Of a stretch of 64,000 nt of DNA, positions 52,059-64,000 are shown in pieces. A model generated the notes under the pieces. That model saw only the letters and a list, made by a program, of their open reading frames with translations, did no database searches and was not told the origin of the DNA. The translations under genes were made by a program, and so were the position numbers. The stretch is from Puffinus mauretanicus (taxonomy: Eukaryota > Chordata > Aves > Procellariiformes > Procellariidae), in contig JAJKFH010002751.1 of NCBI GenBank assembly GCA_023333565.1, positions 1 to 64,000 of the forward strand, written 5' to 3'. The stretch's first letter is position 1, and each line of letters begins with the position of its first letter.

Positions 52059-53271
52059 CTACACTGCTCGCTTCCCAGCTATGCCTAACACCAGGCAGAC
52101 TGAATTCCTGATGCAGGATCTTGGAGCTGGCGTGGACCATCTGAAGCAGTTGAAAGACAGTACCAAGCCAACATTCTCAATTAAAGGGCATTACGAGGTC
52201 TTTTGCATTAGAAAATCCAGAGTTCACAATGTATGGCTCATCAAACAGGAACATCAATCAAAAGCAAACAAGAATTCACATAAAGTTACAGCAGATTACC
52301 CAAGGTTTTCTTCTAATTATGTACCAGAAGTAAATGTTGTTTTCTACAAACAAGAACTATGCATCTTCCAGCTTCACATTACAGGAACCAAAGAAGTGCA
52401 TTAGTAAGACATGTATTTTGTAAACATATACATCCACACTCAGAACCCAGCAGAAGTACTGCTGATCGTATCACTCATTCCCAAACACATCTGGGTCTCA
52501 GAGATCCAGTAAACACTGGTTTTGTGCAGTCTAATAGGAATAAGATATTTTTACTGCAACTACTTCAGTAATTTGGTTACACTAGAAAATTTGTTTTACA
52601 TTTTCTGTTTACAGAGCTTGAAGGGAAAGCTAATTTGCGCTGACATTTCACACATACCATCACTTTGGAACCTGCTCCCTAAGACTATATAGCAGGGCAG
52701 GCACAAATACATCAGGGTCTCTAGCAACAATTTTCAAATGGAAAGATTTTTCTCTAAATCAGCTGTCTCTTCATCAGCGTGAACTTTGATAGAAGCATGG
52801 AGACATCTGAAAGTACTGTTTAGCAACAGTTCATTTGCTCATTAAGAACGTGCCTTATACTCTATAAGCATATACCCCAAATCTCTTGAACTGTGCAATC
52901 TTTATGACAGATTGAAAAAAAAAAGAATAAAAAAATACAGGTTCTTCTAGGATAATAAAATTCTCACATTCAAGTATTCTTTTGCTAACTAGGAATGCAA
53001 AATGGATACCCAAAGCACAGGCCATCACATTACATTCATTCTTAAAGTAACTCGGCATGTCTGTATGCCACAGCACAGGAGCCAGTGGAAACACAGCTTA
53101 ATCCTTAAGGCTGCAAGTCCCTTGCTATTCAGACCAACATGGAATGAGGAAGTAATATCAAAGAAATCTGAAAGTTACAACAAAATATGATTGGTACAGT
53201 GCAGAATACCAGAGAGACACTACACTACTACAGATTATTACTGCACAGTAGTTTGATACAGTACAGTAAGT

Positions 53272-53413
53272 GGGGTTTTGGGGGAAGGGGGTGTTTTGTG
53301 TTTTTTTGTTTGTTTGGGGGTTTTGTTTGTTTGTTTGTTTGTTGTTTGGGGTTTTTGTTTGTTTGTTTTTTGTTTTGTTTTGTTTATTTGGTTGTTTTTT
53401 TTTTTTTTTTTTA
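53272..53413. repeat. G/T-rich low-complexity tract with (TTTG)n and G-runs
   Basis: About 140 bp made only of T and G apart from a few bases. It opens with G-runs at 53272-53275, 53280-53284 and 53287-53291, continues as TTTG units with further G-runs at 53316 and 53348, and ends in a long poly-T. It lies in intron 4. The G-runs could form a loose quadruplex on the plus strand. Confidence 0.9.
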
Positions 53414-54440
53414 AAGTGTCTGAAACTTGCCATGGGAGCGAATAAGGCCAATACTATTTTTAAAAACGTGTTTTAAAATCAAATCATGTGTCTGTCTTTA
53501 GACACACTCGTTGATATGCTTCACTCTCCAGTCAAATTACAACTGGTTCTTATCATTAAGCATCAATGCATTCAGCACTGCCCAAGACAGAACAACTGCA
53601 TTTCTTGCAATCTGCAAAACAAAACAGAAGATGGGGCATATTGGAAAACCTTGGAGAATAGTTAACTTGGGCTTGCTTAATTACTTTCAAAATCAAGTAT
53701 CACTTGAGGGCACTAAGGAGACACTGTACCTTTCAGCATCTAACAAAAAAAGCCAATTTAATACTCTGTAACCAGATTCCCAGTATTTTCAGACTGAAGC
53801 AAAAGCAATGTGGAATACCTTAACCGCATTCGGTAAGTATTTCAATCATCCAGCAAGGTGGAACACACACTACTGATTACACCATGCCCCTACAAAATGA
53901 GTGGCCTTTTCTTTTTCCACATCTCAGAAACACCACTAGAGGCAAAGGAATTCACTCGCCTTCCTGAGAAGCTCCGCTATGCGTGCGGTACATCTGAGGC
54001 AGGAGTGGGAAGAGAGACCCCAAAGTACCAAAATCCTTTAAAAACGTCTTTGGTTTAAAGAGGGAAACTATGTCAAGCATAACTACATTGTTAGCAGGGA
54101 TTGTCTCAGAAACCTAGGCTATTTTTATGCAAATGAAGCACAAGGACAAGTGTATTCTAATAAACCACACACAAACCACTTAAGATTTCAACACAGCCCA
54201 ACAGCACCCTGCTCCCAATGACTTCAGGGCAAGCTGCATGCACATCTGAGATCTCGCCCAGCTTTCACGGCTGCCCGATTCCCTGCAGGAAGAGGAGTGC
54301 GAGACAAAACTCCCCCAGGAGAAGAGAAGGGAACAGAAAGAGCCTCAGGCTCAGCTCCTGTAGTGCTACAAAGACTACCATCTGGGAGAAGGATGCATAA
54401 TGCCAATGACCCCACACTCTTCAGCCTATTTGCGTTTCTA

Positions 54441-54485
54441 GGTTTTTTTTGGTTGGGATTTTTTGTGTGTGATTTTTTTTTTTTC
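54441..54485. repeat. T/G-rich low-complexity tract
   Basis: A short poly-T tract with GGTTGGGATT and TGTGTG inserts in intron 4. Confidence 0.8.
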
Positions 54486-57400
54486 TGTCTTCCCCCCTGC
54501 AGCGTATGTGTGTTTGCCTGTATTCATATTTCTTCCTCATCCTGCTCCCTAAGCGCCCTCCCTCCCCCCTGACATCTGCTCCATTCTGGCTCTTTCAATT
54601 CACCGGTTCCTGTCCTGCTCCTAGCACTGAAAAGTCTGAGGAAAACGTTCACTTGTGCCCAGATTTTTACCACATGCCAACTGGAAGGAGCCTGGAGGAT
54701 ATTCTTTCTATATCACTCTGATGCTGCTCAGAAGCAGCAGGGAAGACCCCCTAAGATGGCCCTTAAATGTCACTACCACCCTGAAGGCTTACACTGGCCT
54801 CAAACAGGAGATTCGCTGTTTTCTGCCTAATGGCTCCCATACGGGGAAACTGCTGATCACACTTACCCCCTTACTACAGACAAGGCTTATGGAAAAATGA
54901 AGGGCAGCTACTTGTAATTTGTGGGGAAGGTATCTAAAACCATTTCCAGTGACTTCAGCCTGGAAACTGCTATTGGCAACAGTCTATACTCAAAAGAAGT
55001 TTCCCAAAATACATTCCTGGCATTCTCAAGTTTACCTGTTTGACTAGATTTAATGATGTCACCAATGCCACCTGCAATATGAACAAATGTCTCATTAAAT
55101 GAAAAAAAAAAAAACAACAAAACAAAACAGAGAATGTATTTGTGTTTACATAGCCTGTTTTTCTAACACAGCGCTCTCTCTTCTTCCTGTCTCCCTTTCC
55201 ACAGGCACCAGCTATCTTTTCATATTGGTTCTCAGCAGGCTGACGCATCTTCCCCCCTAAACTACATGCTACTAAACCAAAAGTAAAGTTCTGATTTGGA
55301 TCCCTTGACTGTGACCTACGCCCTTCCAATAGAAAACTCCTCAGAGCACAGTGGCAAAATGATCACAACCCAATATACAAAAATTTTCCCCCCAGAAGAA
55401 AATTGGAAAATAAGACATGCTGTGACTGCAATTTGATATTAATTTCACAAAGGAATGAATATTAGAACTGTCACATTGCAGTGAGGAATTGTCTATTTTG
55501 GTTCAACACTAATCCTCTTGACCTGCAAGAAGCCAGCTTTGCCAAAATAGACCTTTGGTTCAGACAGACTTCCTTTTGAAGATGACAGTTGTCATTCATC
55601 TTTAGTGTGCCTCACACCACAAAAAAAAAGGTTACATTACTGCTTCACATAATGCATGCCTTCCTTGTACATACAGGGGAACACCACTACTTTTCTGTTT
55701 CTCAGAAGATATCCATACCTGCGAATTCATGGGGGAGAAAGGGACAGCATGCCTTTATACCGATTAGGATTTAAATATGCAAATTGAAAAACATTAAGAA
55801 GTATTCAGTCACTGTAAAAGTAGATGTTGTAGTAATTATACATCCTGTGTATGCATGTATTCATGAAGCCAAAGGAAATGCAAGGAATATATACACACTC
55901 CCCGAGAGATTAAGCATTTCTCAGTTTTCATAAACCCCATTGTATTTTACTCTTGCCCCAATAAATGGGAAGGTGGTGATGGAAACAGTTTTAATGGGGG
56001 GCTAGGACACTGACCATGATTGAAGATCCAGTTCTGTTTGACTGTTTGATTACCATCTTCCCAAGAAATCTGCTTTTCCCAGAAATATTATGCTACCTTG
56101 TCAGGGCTGCTCTGTAGCTAAGCTTGGGTTAGCATTTCCTCATTTACAATACCTATGTAATCAATGGCTGAGACTTGGCTTTTGCTTTGGAATTTTACAT
56201 TTAATATTAAGATCAATCCATTCATTTGCAGAATTAAAATACACAAGAAACAGATGCACATCTACTGTGACATTTCTTTGCCCTTCCCATTAATGCACAT
56301 CTCTTTCTTAAAAAATAAAAGCCCATAAGCTACCAGGTTAGTAGCATTTGATCGTTTCAAAGAAAATGGAGCCAGGTAAGCAAGATCATTCCCTTTGTGC
56401 AACAGACAAATCAGCTTCAGCACTTGCTGCACACTTGCCACTGTGCCCCATTTGAGCCTAATCAATTCTATTACAATAGCATCATTTTCCAGCATTGGAA
56501 GTGCCAGAATAAAAACAATACTAGGAGACTATGGCCCCTTTAAAGTAGAAGTGTGAGCAAAGGATTTTAAAGTGGTTTACATCTGGTTTTTAAACACATA
56601 CGCACTTTCACTGGGACAGCCACTTGGAAACCTCAAAGAAGGTAGTGTATGGTATTTATTGCTTCTCAAGGAGAAGGACAAGTGCCTTCAGAATGACTAG
56701 CAAAGCCAACTCCCTCCTCCAGGCACGGAGATCTCCATTAGAACAAAGCATAATCAGAAGTCCCATTGGAGAATGCTCCAATTAAACAGTTGCTTTTATG
56801 GAATAGTGAAGATAGGCAAAGCACCCCAGTGCTGTTCTCTCCTCGATAAGAACCCCAAGGAAAAGTACTCTTAGCATTCAGTTGGATCCAAGTTGCAATT
56901 TTATTCATAAAAACAATTCCTTAATGCATTCTGGTTTCTCTGTGCAGCCTTCAGAAAAAAAGGCTTTCTATGGGTGCTGTGTTTCTTGGAGAACAGAATG
57001 TTTCATTTTGCTCTAATTCATTCTATTACTGAATTAAACTTTGATGTATTGGTCTTGACAAGTGCTTCATGCTGATTGTATTGTGTATGATAGTATAATC
57101 ACTCCCCATGCATTTCACACTAGCTGGCTGATTAATGCAATAGATTACCTGCAGCACTGATGGCAAGAGGGAATCATTGCCCTTCTCCACACTAAACTCC
57201 GAATGTGCATTAGAGGGAGTGGAGGTATAACTCGGGGACAAAAGAAAAAAGCCTAATTCCTCAAGTTTCCCTTTCTCTCTTGCTGCATAGTGCTGCTCCA
57301 AGGGTTAAAGGCACACATGTATTCAGCTGAAAGGAAACCGGTATTTACATATTGAGATTCTATTCGAAGCTATCATGAACTACGTGCTCTGATCTCTGTG

Positions 57401-60400
57401 TGTCAAGTAACGAAAAACTCCTGCTCTCATCTTCCTACGTTTTCAACTTTTAGCACAATGGAAAAAGAATCTAACCAAGCACTTTTGTCATTTTGCATGA
57501 GCCCGTTGTTCTAGGTTATGCCTTTTTGAGTTTGTTTTAAAAACTGCTGCATCTTTGCAGACGCTCTGCCGTTTGACCAAAGGGTTTCATATAGGAACAG
57601 AAATTTGCTTGAAACGTCAGTTTACAGTATCATAGCCTCAGATTACAATCTCCCCAAGGAAGCACTTTGGATCTGTCTCATGTCCATTAGATGCCCCTCT
57701 ATGCACCTATAGTACCCTATAACCTAACTCACTGATCAACTTCCCTAATATTCACAAAACTATTCATTCATTTGTTCAAAAACAATCAATTAAAGGTAAA
57801 AGCATTGCTAAATGCACAAATAGTACAAAAATACTCCTTTATGAGTATCTTAATATGATTCTTCACAATTTTAAGTAGTTGCCAGTATTTACAGCTAGGT
57901 GGTGAACACAAAGTGTGCTCCTGCCCAAAATAGTAATCAGATATTTTATCAAATATTTTAACTGGTAATACACTCAGCAGTCAACAGTCTATTTTCAGTG
58001 ACTTTGACAATTTTCAGAAGAAAAGTTAATGTGACTGCTAAGTATAAATACACTAACCTACCTCTATTGAAATTGATCATTGAGATGAATGAGTTCCTCT
58101 CAAAGTTGATTTTTTTAGGAAGATGCAAAATTGGAAAGTTTGATAAATTCATCAAACAAAACAAAATATTCATAAAAGAAAGGGATGAAAATACCTGTCA
58201 TTTTTTTAAAGAAGTGGAGCAAGTCCAGACACTCCCTTGCATAGTGCAAAGTTCAGAAAAAAGTATGATTGCCACAACTATGCTCACAGAATGTAAATAA
58301 CCTACTATAACTGGCCAGAAGAACACATTCTGATTGTCTAGCCTGAATTCCTTCCTACTCTAAGATTTCCTGAGTTTCATCTTCCAGTCCAAACGCGATT
58401 GTTGAGTTTTTACAAAAACAGCATACTTCAGTTAAGATTTCTAATACAAAAATCTAGCACAGCTCCGGGTTAGCTGATCTACTGCCTGGCTACCACAACT
58501 CAAAATTCTAAGCTTATTTCTATTTTTCTAATTAAATGTGTCCAGCTCCAATTACAATTTTCAGCTACCTTTTGTTTGCTTGGCAGAAGTGTCTTCCCCA
58601 TCCATTTTTCAGTTTATGCAGGTATCTTAAATTATGAAGGATTTCCTTTGTCTTGCTTTGACAGACCCAAGTAGACTGAGATTCTTGCACCCCTCACTTT
58701 AAATTACTTTCCAATTTTTCAGTTATTTTTCCAGTATCCATTCAAGACAGAAAACTGGAAAATATCACAAGGCTAGATTTCTGGACTACACTAAAGCTCC
58801 GAGAAATCAGTGAAGATTCAGTAATTCCTCTCCATAAATCTATTACTTCTCTCTAGCTCTGGTATTTACTAGAAGTGGTATTGGAAAATTAAGTGGCAGA
58901 TTAATGTTACTGAAGTATTAAAAATAAAAAGTGAGAGGAAGGAAAAAAATAATGCTAAGTACCAGCTAGGGCTCATAGTAAAACTCTGCCCTTAACCTTA
59001 GCAGTCACAATTCCCCAGTTAGAGCCGCAATGAGTTTTGTACCAGCTCCAATACAGAACAATTTTTTTAAGCTATTTGTAAGTAAATCAGTTCAACAGCT
59101 TAGGAATAAAAACTTCAAAAACTGTTTTAATGTGGGTACTTCAAGAAATTTGGCTCCTGTTATAAAAGCACTTTCCATCCAACTGAACTAAATGGAAACC
59201 CAAACTTTCTGTATAGCATTAAAAATAAGCCCCTCAAGCTACTTATAGACAAAAGTTAATTACTTTCACCATTATTTCTCAAATCTGATAAATGCTACAG
59301 GAAAGAATACCCACTTTCAAAATAGCTCCCACTTACTGTCATACTCTGGCCTCATATACCCTCATTTCAAATACCATTATATCACATGCCAATAATGAAG
59401 GAGGAAGGAAATCATCCTCAGAGAAGATGGACAGAACCCATCTTCGCAGAACTGGCTTCATTCACCAAAAATGAAGGTGACAGCAACAACCAACACATTC
59501 CAGGGCCATGACAGTATTTCTTTAAGTTGTCATCCATAACTCAGGTCTTAGAGCAGCAGAAACCGTCCTGTGATGCTAACTCAGAAGTACTGTTAATTTA
59601 GTGCCTCCAATAGCACAAATCATTCAAACATACTGACATACATTAATAGCTTATTCTGTGAAAGAGCAGATGTCACCTTAAGTGCATGAACTGAAGGCAC
59701 ACGTGTTTTGTAACTGTATGGCAACCACACTACAGCAGCTAAGAGAAAACAAAACAAAAGTAAGAGAAAGATTATGAATTAAGCAAAGACAGCCTACTGG
59801 ATATGATACAGTTGAAGACAAAAATATACCTAAGATACCACTCTACCTAGAAGTCCCCCAATGAAAGATCAAAGGAAATGGTGCAAAGCACCATGCATCC
59901 CACCTCCTTTAAAACATAGGTCTTCCTACAGCTTTCACTTCAAAGCCAGAAATGTACGATGTGCAACTGATCAATCTAAACTTCGAAATTTGAAGTTAAC
60001 TTTGTTTTCTACAGGTGCAGGGCACTGGTACTCTCCTTAGCTTTAAGGCAGAACATGATGCAATTAGAACTTGGGATACTCAGAGAAATCATGAAAATAT
60101 GGATATAAGCTTGGCACTCGAATTTGAAATGTAGAGCCTTGCTGTACCACTTTTGAAATACCATAAAATACAGGGAAAAGTGAATGTTTCTGCATAGATG
60201 ATCCTAAAAAGGATTGCATGAACTATGCAGCTCCAGAAAAATGGTATTAGAGCACAAAAAAATGTAATGAATGCTTAACTTTAGTGATTCTTTTTCATGG
60301 CAGCCCTGAAGTAGTCATCAAATCTGGCATCAGGAAGGAATTTGTCTAGGGGCATATTGGCAACAACCCTAGCTGCCTTTGTCCTTTTTTCCCCTCCACT

Positions 60401-61689
60401 TAAGTACTAAGCAGAGATAGTATGTTTAGAACAGCTGGCATGTCCCATTCATATAAGTTTGTCTCTCTAATTGCAAAGGGAAGGAATGCCTGAGATAGAT
60501 TTTTTTAACCTTAACTAAATGAAGCTATTCTCCATCTATATTTCTAACTTGCTATTTCCTAGAGATGAATATAAACTTTTATCAGAAAAATTCAGAGTGG
60601 TTTCCAAATCAAAAAAGCATTATTTAACACTCAATCATTAGTTTGCTCATGGCAAAATGGTAATTAAATCTCTCATAATTAATCTACAATGATTCCTTGC
60701 CTAAGAAGAATTAAGTTTTAGATGAGGAGCAAAGTGTTACTAACAAAAATTTAGGCATGATTCTTTAGGAAATACTGTACTATCTCTCTACATGACGTGA
60801 CCTTGTAAAATGATATTTTGGTTTTAAATTTTAACACAAAAATGTATCACTCTAATCCAGAAAGTGGCCAAAATATCAACAAATGTGAACTCAAAGTAGA
60901 CAATCAGGCTTTCCAATATTTAAAAAGTGGCCCACAACAGGGCAAAGTGCTAGTGAAAAACTACTAAGACTACTAGAATTACTATGGCAAAGACACATTA
61001 TTCTGCTCAGGAAATACCTTTCATGACAACAACCCATTTAGTATGTGTAACAGAAAGGATTTTAAGGATGTCACCCAGGAAAGCTTTATCCCATGAATGA
61101 AGCTCATGGTAATATCCTGAGAGGTTCCTACATTTAAAACTTTAGATATCAACAAGTGGTTGAGATAGACAGGAGAAGTTTATGCATTAAAATGAGGAGA
61201 CTACCCAGCTGGAAGCACAGGATACCTTTTAAGTTGTCCTCAATGTTATAAAGTAAGAGGACCAACAGAGACCAGGATCAGCATGATGCAAACCCAGAAC
61301 ACATTCACCAATTTTATCCACTGCCCTGACTTGGAAGCGCTCTTTGGACACACCCTCTTCCCCATGACACAGCCCTCATATTTTTGTTCCACAAGAAACT
61401 AATCCTGACTTAAAAAAAACCCCAGTTCTCCTCCCCCTTAAACAGTTCTAAATATCAAAATGGAGGAAATCTACTATAAATGTTTGTTTTGAAACATGGA
61501 AATTATGTGAAGTTTCTTCACCACGAAGGCAAGCAAGAGCATATAATGGTAGTTCACAAAAAAAAAGTATCTGATCCTGTAATCTACGTGTTGACAAGTT
61601 GTTGGGCTCCATCACTCCACCAAGCAGTAGATACTTGTCTTAGATTCTTCTACTTGACTGCTTTCATCAGATTAAGCATCTGGGATTTA

Positions 61690-62260
61690 ATTTAACAGTT
61701 TCAGCTTTATTAAGCTGTCACAAGAGCAGCCCCGCTTTGATAACAGTAGTTGCTCCAATTATGGCTTGGTTTAGGGTTGACAAGTATAATGATTCATTCG
61801 TGGCACATGAGAAGCAATAAAAGGTTGTTTTGCATTACAGCTTTAAAAATGTGGGCACTTTTTTCATTTAATTTGTCACTTAGCTTTTGCTAAGAGGACA
61901 TTTAAATTGCAGTAAAAGGCAAATGGGGCTTTTAGTTTAAATGTAATCCCCATATTTAAATGATCTGTAATGGCGCAGTGTTCGAGTGGGAACACTATTG
62001 TTTCTCAGTGGGCCCTGATGTGACATGTGACATTTGTATTCAGGTCCCGTATTATCCATGTGGCTAAAGGGCTTCCAATTTCATTTCACAGCCAGAAGCC
62101 TGCAGAAAACACCAATTAACTTGCAGATCCCATTTGCCGACAAAACTCAGCCTCTTCCCTATATCTGGCATCTGGCAGTGCTCAGCATTTAATTCCAAAG
62201 CAGAGCCTCACAGCCATCATGATCTCTGGGTTGGGGCACAAAGTCAAATTTTCCCCTTTT
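61690..62260. other. Candidate conserved noncoding element in intron 4
   Basis: This block is free of simple repeats and dense in homeodomain-type cores: CCAATTATGG, ATTTAAAT several times, TAATCCC (Otx/Pitx-like) and CTGTCA (Meis/TALE-like). It resembles the deeply conserved enhancers common in introns of developmental genes. This is pattern judgement without an alignment. Confidence 0.25.
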
Positions 62261-63038
62261 TTTAAGGAAATCTTTTCACTTTTGTAGAGAACAAGCAACT
62301 TTTACTCAATTTTTCATAGATGAATATTAACAAATTACTGCTGTAGTAATATTGCATGGTCCATTTTTTCCCTCTAGACTACAAAACAAGGTTAACTGAC
62401 CTTTTCCTCAAATCAGAGATCTCAGCTCAACAGGCATCAGCAGGTATTTACTGTGCATTTCTATATCCCCCCATTTTACCAATGCAATTTAATTAAAAAG
62501 ACAAACCAATGGGCTTCAGATAACTAATCATTCTGATATACTGAAGTTTTCAAGCATGGTCACCAAGAGTTAAACACCTAAAGATCAGCATGTGAAATTT
62601 ACCTACTGACACACCATTTAAACAGCAACAACATGAAGAATTCCAACTCCGCTCTAAACTCTAGAAAGTGCATTCATGTATTACTGTGGCAAGTCGGAAG
62701 TGTTCACCAGTGCGTCACTGAAGTTGCATCTAAATTCTTCTAGTGTAAGAAGTATATGAGCAAGTCTTATAGCTTTGAGCTGTAATCTTGATCTTTCCAA
62801 TACTACACCTTTGGAGTTCTGTAAGTAGCATTTAGCTCAACCCATTATTTTATGTACAACAGGGGAATCTGCTGAGCATAATTATTATATTATTCCTCCT
62901 GATCTAAAGGCTTTAAAAAACAACTAGCTAGTTACATGTAAGGCTTTTTTGTTAACTTGAGGCTTTTGAATCATAAATTGCTTACGGAATTATGACTCTG
63001 TATTAGCAAGTCACAAGGTTTATACTTAGATGTGAAGG

Positions 63039-63128
63039 ATTTGTGGGTTTTGGGTGGGGCTTTTGGTGTTTTTTTTTTGTTATGGTTTTTGTGGTTGGTT
63101 TTTTGCGTTTGTTTTGGTTTGGTTTTTT
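63039..63128. repeat. G/T-rich low-complexity tract
   Basis: Mixed GGGTTTT, GGGG and GGTTTT units in intron 4, with the same composition and strand bias as the tract at 53272-53413. The GGGTTTTGGG core is telomere-like in composition but is not TTAGGG. Confidence 0.85.
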
Positions 63129-64000
63129 AAATCAGCACCTTCAAACATTCAAACCCAATCTGACTTGTACTGAAGTCAGCAATTTACCACAAACTTCAGC
63201 AGGAACTCTTATCAGAGCTCAGTGTGTCCTTCCAGTACCCTTGTCAATGCCCAATGCCAGGCAGGAAGCATCAGTTAAGTTCTAATGAAAGGCTCAAGTG
63301 ACCCAGTCACGGAGCAAAGCTGAAGTTATTTAAGTATGCTTAAAAACCTACGCCAGGATGGAACTGACAAAGTGGCCATATGCCTAGCAGTTGGCAGACA
63401 GCATACCAGGGCAAGCAAGCAAGCCTTTATTAAGCAGAGTCTATATTTACATACTTTTTATGTTCTAAAATTCTTCGTAACTACAATGTTAAATTGCTAC
63501 CTATGTGTGACATAAATGAGATCATAGATAAAACATTTTTTTTTAAAGACATGCATATATGCCGCTCCCAGATTACTCTGAAAAGATAAACAAAAAGTTA
63601 AATACGCAAAGGCCTGCCTCACTCCCTTTATTGATATTTTAGTTCCCTGACATCCTAGAAGATGACAAGACAGGAAGCCAACATTATTTTAGAACACAAT
63701 AATAACGTCATCCAATGTCTGAGTTATCTCTGCCACTACTGGCACAGATTATATGTTGCAGGGCCATCCTGCTCTTCCTTCTGCCCTTCTGCAGCTTGCT
63801 ATTGTAACTCTGGTCTCCCTTAAAATCTCCTTCAACTTTTGCACATTCACACTTTTTTTTTTTGAGATGCACTTTTCACCTGGAAAAAGGGATGTGTTTA
63901 ATTTGAGTAAAACTCAAGGCAAAATCCTAGCAAAAACATGGCAGCAGCTTGTAACTTTCACACAAGGTAGGAGTCAAGCTGGACAATTCATCCAATTAAC

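Noticed and set aside
53158..53476. Lys/Gln/Asn-rich and Phe/Leu-rich frames on both strands
   Set aside because: They are translations of the T/G low-complexity tract.
63042..63128. Interstitial telomere repeat
   Set aside because: The units are GGGTTTT and GGTTTT mixtures with no TTAGGG array, so it is simple low-complexity sequence.

Overview
The window is vertebrate genomic DNA, most likely from a bird. It is AT-rich and gene-poor, with a split protein-coding gene and long introns. It carries a CR1 retrotransposon fragment with the ATTCTGTG-type 3' end, and I see no Alu, L1 or other mammalian-type repeats. The organism call is an inference. If it is a bird, the locus is probably Z-linked, because the human 5q11-q14 gene block lies on the chicken Z.

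The only gene I can support is the 3' two thirds of ZSWIM6, on the minus strand. Ten exons were placed from splice sites, reading frame and protein similarity. They run from 51955 (first exon seen) down to the stop codon at 27048-27050 and encode human-equivalent residues 447-1215. Every junction keeps frame, and the lengths sum to 2312 bases, which is 2 bases of a split codon plus 769 codons and a stop. Counting back from the C-terminus puts arginines at residues 1163 and 913, the two positions of recurrent human ZSWIM6 disease variants. This supports ZSWIM6 rather than its close paralogue ZSWIM5. Exons 1-4, including the SWIM zinc finger, lie beyond 64000.

Layout on the plus strand: 1 to about 25300 is intergenic DNA downstream of the gene, with no gene recognised. 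About 25300-27047 is the inferred 3' UTR, with a G-quadruplex motif just after the stop codon and a 26-bp perfect palindrome. 27048-51955 holds exons 14 to 5 and their introns. 51956-64000 is part of intron 4. The introns contain an antisense CR1 fragment, a 26-bp tandem duplication, several G/T- or A/C-rich tracts, another G-quadruplex motif and a few unexplained open frames.

The most informative observations are the exact residue register with the human disease codons, the run of five frame-neutral exons (5-9), the 3' UTR G-quadruplex, and a CpG-rich open frame in intron 9. I found no clearly undescribed biological system.
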